DNA of 11,020 nucleotides from Psychrobacter sp. (GTDB lineage Bacteria; Pseudomonadota; Gammaproteobacteria; Pseudomonadales; Moraxellaceae). Positions 5,012-11,020 of the stretch are shown here, one piece after another; the stretch's first letter is position 1, and each line of letters opens with the position of its first letter. A program made the position numbers and the translations under genes. Under the pieces are notes generated by a model. The model was given only the letters and a program-made list of their open reading frames with translations, was not told the DNA's origin and made no database searches. The stretch is taken from contig JAHHUJ010000058.1 of assembly GCA_020024075.1 (NCBI GenBank), positions 1 through 11,020 on the forward strand. Direction: 5' to 3'.

Positions 5012-7906
5012 ATGACCTCACAAAACACAAACTCTAACCTATCTTTTGACGGTCTATTTGACGAAGCACGCTTCGTAGCCAGACACTTAGGTTCAGGTGC
5101 TAATGATCAAGCAGAAATGCTTAAAGCGGTTGGCTATGATGACATGGACAGCTTTATTGCTGATACTGTGCCTGAAGCTGTACGCATGAACCGCGAACTA
5201 GATCTACCAAAAGCCATGAGTGAGCATAATGCTCTGGCCAAGCTCCGTGGCATGGCTGATGACATCACGGTTAACAAAAGTTATATTGGCCAAGGCTACT
5301 CGCCGGTACGTATGCCCGCTGTTATTCAGCGTAACGTCTTAGAAAATCCAGGCTGGTATACCGCTTACACCCCTTACCAAGCTGAAATCTCACAAGGTCG
5401 CTTAGAGGCTTTATTGAACTTCCAGCAAGTTTGTATTGACCTTACTGGCCTAGAATTAGCCGGCGCTTCATTGCTTGACGAAGCCACTGCTGCCGCTGAG
5501 GGCATGGCGTTGGCGAAGCGTGTTCGCAAAAGCAAATCCAACCAGTTCTTCGTCGATGAGCGTATTTATCCCCAAACTTTAGATGTTATCCGTACCCGTG
5601 CCAAATACTTTGGTTGGGAGGTGGTTGTCGGTGATTTTGAAACTGCCAAATCAGGCGACTTCTTCGGTGCCATCTTCCAATACGTAGGCAAAGAAGGTGA
5701 CGTAGTTGATTTAACAGAGGTAATCGCTGCGGTTAAACAGAACAAAACCTATGCTCTAGTGGTCAGTGACATTATGAGCTTAGTGTTATTGAAATCACCA
5801 GCCGCTATGGGTGCTGATGTGGCTTTAGGTAGCACGCAGCGCTTTGGTATTCCAATGGGCTTTGGTGGTCCACACGCCGCTTATTTCGCTTTTACTGATA
5901 AGGCAAAACGCTCAGCCCCTGGTCGTATTATCGGGGTTTCAAAAGACGCTCAAGGCAATACTGCCCTACGTATGGCGCTACAAACTCGTGAGCAGCACAT
6001 TCGCCGCGAGAAGGCCAACTCAAACATTTGTACGTCACAAGTATTGCTAGCCAACTTAGCGGGCATGTACGCTGTGTATCATGGCCCAGAAGGTCTAAAA
6101 CGTATTGCCACTCGCATTCACGCTATGGCTACTGCCTTTAGTGACGCGATTAAAGCCTCTAACAGTGAGCTAAAAGTAGTTCATGATCAAATCTTTGATA
6201 CAGTATTGGTCGACTGTGGCTCTGAAAAACTGGCCACTCAAATCTATGAAAATGCAGAAAATGTAGGCTATAACTTATGGCGTGAAGGCGACAGCAAGCT
6301 GTCTATTTCTTTCTCCGAAACCAGTAATGCAGCTGACTTTGAAACCCTAACTCAGCTATTTACCAATAAAGCACAGCCATTACCAAGTGAAGCCAAAATC
6401 TCTTTAAGTGACGCAGTTCTACGTACTGATAAGATTTTAACTCATCCAGTATTCAACTCACATCACACTGAGCATGAGATGCTTCGTTACTTGAAGAAGC
6501 TTGAAGACAAAGACTTGGCCATGAACCGCAGCATGATCTCTCTAGGCAGCTGCACCATGAAATTAAATGCGACCAGCGAAATGCTCCCTATTACTTGGAA
6601 TGAGTTTGCTAACGTGCATCCTTTTGCCCCAAAAGACCAAGTAACCGGCTACGTGGCTATGATTGAAAGCCTACAAGAGCAATTAAAAGCCATCACTGGA
6701 TTCGATGACATCTCAATGCAGCCAAACTCTGGGGCATCAGGCGAGTATGCGGGTCTACTGGCCATTCGCCGCTATCATGAATCATTGGGTCAAACCAACC
6801 GTAATGTATGCTTAATCCCTAAGTCTGCTCATGGTACCAACCCAGCTACCGCACAGATGATGGGTATGAAAGTTGTGGTAGTCGCCACTGATGAAAATGG
6901 TAACGTTGACTTAGATGACCTAAAAGCGAAGTGTGAAGAGCACAGCGAAAACTTAGGTGCACTAATGATCACCTACCCCTCTACTCATGGGGTATTCGAA
7001 GCAGGTATTCGTGATATCTGTGATTTAATTCACAGTCATGGTGCTCAAGTATATATGGATGGGGCCAACATGAATGCCCAAGTCGGTATCATGCAGCCAG
7101 CTGAAGTGGGCGCTGACGTATTGCACATGAACCTGCACAAAACCTTCTGTATCCCACACGGCGGCGGCGGTCCAGGCATGGGCCCTATCGGTATGAAGGC
7201 TCACTTAGCACCCTTCAAAGCCAACCATAGCGTGACTCCAGTATTCAATGCTACCGAAGACACCACGGCGGTCTCAGCGGCACCTTATGGATCAGCCAGC
7301 ATCCTACCTATCTCATGGATGTACATCACCATGATGGGACGTGATGGTCTGCTACAAGCCACCAAAACAGCACTTCTTAATGCTAACTATGTAGCAAGCC
7401 AACTACAAGATGAATATCCTGTGCTTTATACTGGCAAAAATGGCCGTGTGGCGCACGAATGTATCATTGATATCCGTCCGCTTAAAGAAGAGACAGGCAT
7501 CACTGAAGCGGATATCGCTAAGCGTCTGATGGACTATGGCTTCCATGCCCCAACCATGAGCTTCCCAGTAGCAGGTACGCTAATGATTGAGCCAACAGAG
7601 TCTGAACCTAAACATGAGCTTGACCGCTTTATCTCTGCGCTTAAATCTATTAAGCAAGAAGCGCTTAAAGTAAAAGAAGGCACTGATGGCTGGACGGCTG
7701 ACAATAACCCATTGGTTAACGCACCGCACACAGCCTTCGTTATCACTAGCGAAGAGTGGAGTTATCCATACAGCCGTGATACTGCAGCCTTCCCATTAGA
7801 CTATATCCGTCAGCATAAATTCTGGCCTAGTGTCGGTCGTATCGATGATGTGTATGGCGATAAGAATCTAATGTGTAGCTGCCCAAGCATCGAAAACTAT
7901 ATGTAA
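5012..7906 (+). CDS. gcvP: Glycine dehydrogenase (decarboxylating), P-protein of the glycine cleavage system
   Basis: GcvP is the PLP enzyme that decarboxylates glycine and loads the remaining aminomethyl group onto the GcvH lipoyl arm. The 964 residues match the single-chain form (E. coli: 957), with both homologous halves fused; many other bacteria split it into GcvPA and GcvPB. Marks include the N-terminal FVARHLGS motif, YTPYQAEISQGRLEALLNFQ in the first half, SLGSCTMKLNA (510-520) opening the second half, and HMNLHKTFCIPHGGGGPG (705-722), in which Lys710 is the PLP Schiff-base lysine followed by the glycine-rich loop. The C-terminus reaches VGRIDDVYGDKNLMCSCP, as in full-length homologues. 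The start is set by AAGGA (5002-5006) 5 nt upstream. It is the last gene of the cluster, ending 80 bp before a strong terminator. Confidence 0.98.
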   Translation: MTSQNTNSNLSFDGLFDEARFVARHLGSGANDQAEMLKAVGYDDMDSFIADTVPEAVRMNRELDLPKAMSEHNALAKLRGMADDITVNKSYIGQGYSPVRMPAVIQRNVLENPGWYTAYTPYQAEISQGRLEALLNFQQVCIDLTGLELAGASLLDEATAAAEGMALAKRVRKSKSNQFFVDERIYPQTLDVIRTRAKYFGWEVVVGDFETAKSGDFFGAIFQYVGKEGDVVDLTEVIAAVKQNKTYALVVSDIMSLVLLKSPAAMGADVALGSTQRFGIPMGFGGPHAAYFAFTDKAKRSAPGRIIGVSKDAQGNTALRMALQTREQHIRREKANSNICTSQVLLANLAGMYAVYHGPEGLKRIATRIHAMATAFSDAIKASNSELKVVHDQIFDTVLVDCGSEKLATQIYENAENVGYNLWREGDSKLSISFSETSNAADFETLTQLFTNKAQPLPSEAKISLSDAVLRTDKILTHPVFNSHHTEHEMLRYLKKLEDKDLAMNRSMISLGSCTMKLNATSEMLPITWNEFANVHPFAPKDQVTGYVAMIESLQEQLKAITGFDDISMQPNSGASGEYAGLLAIRRYHESLGQTNRNVCLIPKSAHGTNPATAQMMGMKVVVVATDENGNVDLDDLKAKCEEHSENLGALMITYPSTHGVFEAGIRDICDLIHSHGAQVYMDGANMNAQVGIMQPAEVGADVLHMNLHKTFCIPHGGGGPGMGPIGMKAHLAPFKANHSVTPVFNATEDTTAVSAAPYGSASILPISWMYITMMGRDGLLQATKTALLNANYVASQLQDEYPVLYTGKNGRVAHECIIDIRPLKEETGITEADIAKRLMDYGFHAPTMSFPVAGTLMIEPTESEPKHELDRFISALKSIKQEALKVKEGTDGWTADNNPLVNAPHTAFVITSEEWSYPYSRDTAAFPLDYIRQHKFWPSVGRIDDVYGDKNLMCSCPSIENYM

Positions 7907-7917
7907 TCAATGGCTGT

Positions 7918-7981
7918 TAACTTATAGCTACTGCTAACTTATAGCTACTGTTAACTTTATAGCGGTTAAATTTATAGTGAC
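7918..7981. repeat. Decaying 17-bp tandem repeats downstream of gcvP
   Basis: TAACTTATAGCTACTGC (7918-7934) is followed by a copy differing only in its last base (7935-7951), then by two shorter, diverged units (TAACTTTATAGCGGT, 7952-7966; TAAATTTATAGTGAC, 7967-7981). The gradient from near-identical to diverged copies looks like repeated slippage. The array lies between the gcvP stop and its terminator. Confidence 0.8.
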
Positions 7982-7986
7982 AATAC

Positions 7987-8020
7987 AAAAACCTTCAGGT
8001 GTAAAGCTTGAAGGTTTTTT
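7987..8020 (+). terminator. Intrinsic terminator of the gcv cluster
   Basis: AAAAACCTTCA (7987-7997) pairs with TGAAGGTTTTT (8009-8019) around an 11-nt loop, and the T-run continues to 8020. The A-run/T-run symmetry means it could also stop transcription from the opposite strand. It lies 80 bp after the gcvP stop and separates the gcv cluster from the hydrolase gene. Confidence 0.9.
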
Positions 8021-8168
8021 ATATTTCTAAGTGTAAATCATATAAGTTTAAATTAACTTTTAATGACATTTTTCAACCCATAACTCCTAATTCTCTATTT
8101 ATACTCTATATTGTATGATGTTTTATGATTAAATCACTTTATCAGACGACTAAACTATAACTAGAAAC

Positions 8169-8200
8169 CACGCTTAAAACACGTTTAAAACACGCTTAAC
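8169..8200. repeat. 11-bp tandem repeats upstream of the hydrolase gene
   Basis: CACGCTTAAAA (8169-8179), CACGTTTAAAA (8180-8190) and CACGCTTAAC (8191-8200) follow head to tail. The array ends one base before the AGGAA ribosome-binding site, so it is in the 5' leader or the promoter. It could be a binding array spaced at one helical turn (11 bp), or just slippage. Confidence 0.8.
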
Positions 8201-8212
8201 TAGGAACTACTT

Positions 8213-8932
8213 TTGTCAAAATCTAAGTCATCAATTGCAGCCTCTAAAGCTGCCCCTAAGCCCTTCGTGGTATTAATACATGGACTACATCAAAAAGCTT
8301 GGGTTATGCAGCCCTTAGCCAGACAGCTACAAAGTCGTGGCTTCAATACGCATCAGCATAACTACTACAGCCTACGCGATAGTATTGATAAGCACAGCGC
8401 TTCTCTTAATAATTGGCTATTAGACAACCATGACCCCTCTATTCCAATTAACATGGTGGGTCATAGCTTAGGTGGGCTCGTCATTAGAGATTTTATTTCA
8501 AGGTTTCCACAATGGAAGATTGGCCGCTGCGTCACTCTGGGTACTCCGCACAATGGCAGTACCACCGCTAACTATGCTAATAAGCTACTATCGCCTTTGG
8601 TAGGAAATGCTTATAAACAAGCCCTAGATGGGCAAAGCGCTCCATTGAAGAAGGGGATTTGCTTAGGGGTAATCGCTGGCAACTCCCCTTATGGTCTGGG
8701 GCAGATAGTGCTTAACTATCACAACCAAAAGTCAAAGTTTAGCCCCTCTCAGTGTGAGCATGACGGCACTGTTTACGTCTTCGAAACCCAATTAGCTGAG
8801 GCAACTGACCATATCATTCTTCCAGTCTCGCATACTGGAATGTTAATCAATAAGGCTGTGGCAGAGCAAACCGCTTATTTTTTAGTTCATGGAATGTTTA
8901 ACAGATCCGCTATAAACAAGCCTGCCGATTAG
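8213..8932 (+). CDS. Alpha/beta-hydrolase, probably a lipase- or esterase-like serine hydrolase
   Basis: The 239-residue product has the alpha/beta-hydrolase layout. VVLIHGL (19-25) is the oxyanion-side HG motif. GHSLGG (83-88) is the nucleophile elbow with Ser85, and LGTPHNGS (109-116) is typical of lipase- and PGAP1-like members. Asp184 (EHDGTVYV) and His207 (SHTGM) complete a plausible catalytic triad in the right order. There is no signal peptide: the first 16 residues are Ser/Lys/Ala-rich without a hydrophobic core, so a cytoplasmic location is likely. The substrate cannot be read from the sequence. The start is a TTG at 8213 with AGGAA (8202-8206) 6 nt upstream, and no nearby ATG gives the conserved N-terminus. 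It follows the gcv terminator, so it is probably a separate unit. It converges on rnd with a 32-bp gap and no visible terminator in between. Confidence 0.88.
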   Translation: MSKSKSSIAASKAAPKPFVVLIHGLHQKAWVMQPLARQLQSRGFNTHQHNYYSLRDSIDKHSASLNNWLLDNHDPSIPINMVGHSLGGLVIRDFISRFPQWKIGRCVTLGTPHNGSTTANYANKLLSPLVGNAYKQALDGQSAPLKKGICLGVIAGNSPYGLGQIVLNYHNQKSKFSPSQCEHDGTVYVFETQLAEATDHIILPVSHTGMLINKAVAEQTAYFLVHGMFNRSAINKPAD

Positions 8933-8964
8933 AAACTAAAAGATAAAGGCTACAAGACAGAAGA

Positions 8965-10263
8965 TTATGATTCATCATCATCTTGCTGCATACGCATACC
9001 CTCTTGCAGCTGCTGCTTATAAGTTTCAAGCAATGGAATTAATGTTTGCATAACCCAAGGATTACGCCAGCCTTTAAGCCCTTCAGGGATATCCTCGATA
9101 GGCAAATCATAAGCAACAACTTCATAAAGCTGAGACAGCCATTTTTTGCGCATAAGCACATTAGCAGGGACACCAGTCTCAGCCTCATAGTCTTTTATGG
9201 CCTGACTGACTGCTTTTGAGACCGTTTTATCTTTAGAGCGATAAGGCGGTAATACTCTTGCAGGCTGTTCCTCAGCAGGCAGATTGCGTGCTTTATTAAT
9301 AATATCAATTAGCTCTTCACCGTATAGATGAATCATACTGCGATGCATGGTGGTTTTTTGGGTTAGCTGCTTAACGCTTTTGGGGAATTCAACCACCACA
9401 TCGCGTACCGCTTGTTTTTTTAAGATAAAGGTTTTTGGTTGATTGGTGGCACGAGCCAAAGCTTCTCGCCAGCTAGAGACGGCTTGTAGCACTGCTAATT
9501 GCTCACCAGTATAACGAAAGTCGGCCATGGCTAGATAAGTAGCATCATCTTCGATATTGGCCGCATCATACAGCTCTTTGGTATAGAGCTGACAGTCTTC
9601 AATTACCTTGTCTAATAGGTCTTGCTTAACAAGCTGCTGACGTAAAATATCATACAAATTAAGCAGATAACGCACATCATCAATGGCATAACACTCTTGC
9701 TCATGGGTCAGTGGCCGCGCCAACCAGTCTGATTGGCTCTCCCCTTTTTCAACATGAACATCCAGCTCCTGACTCAGCGCCTGCTGATAGCCCATTTGCA
9801 ACTGACCGGTTAAATAAGACAGCGCTATCTGGGTGTCAAAGACATTGGTTAAAGCTGGGCTTTCTGATAACAGATAAAAAATACCCAAGTCCTCGCCACA
9901 AGCATGCCAAATCATCAGTGGCATCTCTTCTAATACTACCCAGAACTCAGTCAAATCAAGCTTAGGGGCATCGATCAGATAAATGGTGTCACCGGTATTG
10001 ATTTGTACTAAAGCAAGAATTGGGAAATAAGTACTGCGTTTAATAAACTCAGTATCCAAAGCGACCCTATCTCGGGTTTCTAAATCATCAAGACAGGCCT
10101 CTAGAGCGTCAAAGTCAGATACCCAGTGTACTGGCAACTTAGTAGAAGCTTCCAAATCTCGTTTGATAGCGGCTACATCAAGTAATTTACTAGGGTCATA
10201 TATAGTGGCTGTTGTTGCTGCCGACTCTTGAGTTGAAGTGCGGTCTGTGGATACGTGAGTCAT
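8965..10263 (-). CDS. rnd: Ribonuclease D
   Basis: RNase D is a 3'-5' exoribonuclease of the DEDD family that trims tRNA and other small-RNA 3' ends. The 432-residue product shows ALDTEF (68-73; Asp70, Glu72, ExoI), HACGEDLGIF (120-129; Asp125, ExoII) and YAIDDV (192-197; Tyr192 and Asp196, the Y-x3-D ExoIII form), so all catalytic acids are present. DWLARPLT (179-186) is a further RNase D hallmark. An HRDC domain covers about 248-330 and a second helical C-terminal region runs to the end. Compared with E. coli (about 375 residues) it has an N-terminal extension of ~40 residues (Ser/Thr-rich at the start) and a polar acidic tail (QQDDDES). The start at 10263 has only a weak purine-rich site (AAGAAG). 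It lies 97 bp downstream of recR with no terminator between, so the two are likely co-transcribed. Confidence 0.95.
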   Translation of the reverse strand: MTHVSTDRTSTQESAATTATIYDPSKLLDVAAIKRDLEASTKLPVHWVSDFDALEACLDDLETRDRVALDTEFIKRSTYFPILALVQINTGDTIYLIDAPKLDLTEFWVVLEEMPLMIWHACGEDLGIFYLLSESPALTNVFDTQIALSYLTGQLQMGYQQALSQELDVHVEKGESQSDWLARPLTHEQECYAIDDVRYLLNLYDILRQQLVKQDLLDKVIEDCQLYTKELYDAANIEDDATYLAMADFRYTGEQLAVLQAVSSWREALARATNQPKTFILKKQAVRDVVVEFPKSVKQLTQKTTMHRSMIHLYGEELIDIINKARNLPAEEQPARVLPPYRSKDKTVSKAVSQAIKDYEAETGVPANVLMRKKWLSQLYEVVAYDLPIEDIPEGLKGWRNPWVMQTLIPLLETYKQQLQEGMRMQQDDDES

Positions 10264-10360
10264 GGAAGTCTTCTTTACCGTGATAAATAAAAATAAGAGT
10301 AAAAATAAAAAGCTGTGGTTTGGATCAAATAAAGGGGATAACCAGAAGTTTTACCCATTA

Positions 10361-10948
10361 CTAAGAGCGATTTTGTAACGCTTGAGAGAGGGTCATGCTG
10401 TCTAAATATTCTAGCTCTCCGCCCATCGGGATACCTTGGGCTATACGGGTAACCTTACCGACATGACGACGAACTGCTTCAGAGATAAAATGCGCCGTAG
10501 TCTGACCCTCCACCGTAGTGCTAGTGGCCAAAATAAGCTCTTCTACGGGCGAGGCCTTCACTCGATTAACCAACTGATCAATGTTGAGATCATCGGCATT
10601 AATACCATCAAGTGGTGATAGATGACCACCTAATACAAAATATCGACCACGATATCCACCAGATTGCTCAATAGCCATCACATCTGCAGCGGTTTCTACT
10701 ACACACAGTATGCGATCATCGCGTCTGGGGTCTAAGCAAATGGGACATACTTCATCATCACTAAAAGAGTGGCATTGCTGGCATTCAATAATACCATGCA
10801 TGGCAATATCTAAAGCCTGAGCTAGTGCTGAGCCTTGAGGTCTTTTTCCGTTAAGCAAATGCAAGGCCATGCGCTGAGCGGTCTTTTGCCCCACACCTGG
10901 TAGTACGCGCAGCTGCTTAACCAAATTATCAAATTTCTCGGTTAACAA
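10361..10948 (-). CDS. recR: Recombination mediator protein RecR
   Basis: RecR works with RecO (and RecF) to load RecA at gaps in DNA. The 195-residue length is typical. The helix-hairpin-helix segment LPGVGQKTAQRMALHLL (16-32) is followed by a zinc finger with Cys56/Cys59 and Cys68/Cys71. Then come the Toprim domain beginning VVETAADVMAIE (83-94; Glu85), the family signature YFVLGGHLSPLDGI (103-116), and LATSTTVEGQTTA (140-152). The C-terminal RIAQGIPMGGELEYLDSMTLSQAL is also standard. The start is TTG (10948-10946), with AAAGGTG about 7 nt upstream on the minus strand; no ATG is available at the family N-terminus. It is followed by rnd. The usual upstream partners (dnaX, ybaB) would be beyond the right edge and are not visible. 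Confidence 0.97.
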   Translation of the reverse strand: MLTEKFDNLVKQLRVLPGVGQKTAQRMALHLLNGKRPQGSALAQALDIAMHGIIECQQCHSFSDDEVCPICLDPRRDDRILCVVETAADVMAIEQSGGYRGRYFVLGGHLSPLDGINADDLNIDQLVNRVKASPVEELILATSTTVEGQTTAHFISEAVRRHVGKVTRIAQGIPMGGELEYLDSMTLSQALQNRS

Positions 10949-10984
10949 TCAATCACCTTTTTTATATGCAAAACACTGTATTAA

Positions 10985-11012
10985 CTTATATTTTAGCAAC
11001 TTATAGAGTCAG
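10985..11012 (-). promoter_or_regulatory. Candidate promoter for recR
   Basis: Read on the minus strand, CTGACT (11012-11007) and TATAAG (10990-10985) are separated by 16 bp and resemble -35 and -10 boxes (4/6 and 5/6 matches). Transcription would begin about 30 nt before the recR TTG. If real, recR and rnd have their own promoter independent of genes beyond the right edge. Confidence 0.4.
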
Positions 11013-11020
11013 ACACGACC

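Larger units (their letters stand above)
7907..8212. other. Intergenic between gcvP and the hydrolase gene
   Basis: These 306 bp contain no gene. In order they hold decaying 17-bp repeats (7918-7981), the gcv terminator (7987-8020), a very AT-rich stretch (8021-8168) that presumably includes the hydrolase promoter, and 11-bp repeats (8169-8200). Several -10-like hexamers occur near 8100-8130 (TATACT, TATATT, TATGAT), but none has a well-spaced -35. Confidence 0.6.

Noticed and set aside
8933..8964. Terminator between the convergent hydrolase and rnd genes
   Set aside because: The 32-bp gap has no stable stem followed by a T-tract on either strand, so none is called.
9711..9965. Plus-strand frame opposite rnd
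   Set aside because: It is antisense to the conserved exonuclease domain of RNase D; the composition is that of a shadow frame.

Overview
This looks like chromosomal DNA from a low-to-moderate-GC gammaproteobacterium, most likely Moraxellaceae and probably Psychrobacter or a close relative. That assignment is inferred from protein character (RecR, HRDC-type RNase D, a YcgL protein, a full-length single-chain GcvP) and from AT-rich, repeat-studded intergenic DNA. No rRNA or marker gene in the window fixes the species.

Layout: 1-558 (minus) is the start of an unrecognised membrane protein that runs off the left edge. 813-1133 (minus) is a YcgL-domain protein. From 1134 to 2225 there is no gene; this stretch holds a tandem glycine riboswitch (aptamer I 1581-1781, aptamer II 1894-1989) followed by a long intrinsic terminator (1991-2069) that reads toward gcvT. 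On the plus strand follow gcvT (2226-3371), gcvH (3614-3994), a nitroreductase-family gene (4104-4898) and gcvP (5012-7906), closed by a terminator at 7987-8020. An alpha/beta-hydrolase (8213-8932, plus) converges on rnd (8965-10263, minus), which lies downstream of recR (10361-10948, minus).

How the genes work together: GcvT, GcvH and GcvP are three of the four glycine cleavage proteins. They oxidise glycine to CO2, ammonia and methylene-tetrahydrofolate; the fourth, dihydrolipoamide dehydrogenase, is not here. The riboswitch senses glycine and the adjoining terminator gates transcription of the cluster, presumably allowing it when glycine is plentiful. recR (recombinational repair) and rnd (exonucleolytic RNA processing) form a separate minus-strand unit. 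Because rnd and ycgL are often neighbours in gammaproteobacteria, the plus-strand gcv/hydrolase block may lie between two halves of an older recR-rnd-ycgL group.

The most unusual element is the riboswitch. Aptamer I keeps all the conserved core motifs, but the short peripheral hairpin between its GGAGAG and CACCGAAGG boxes is replaced by an arm of about 135 nt. That arm contains a 24-nt tandem duplication in which each copy folds as its own hairpin. The two aptamers are separated by about 112 nt instead of the usual short linker. Short tandem duplications recur in most of the intergenic regions.
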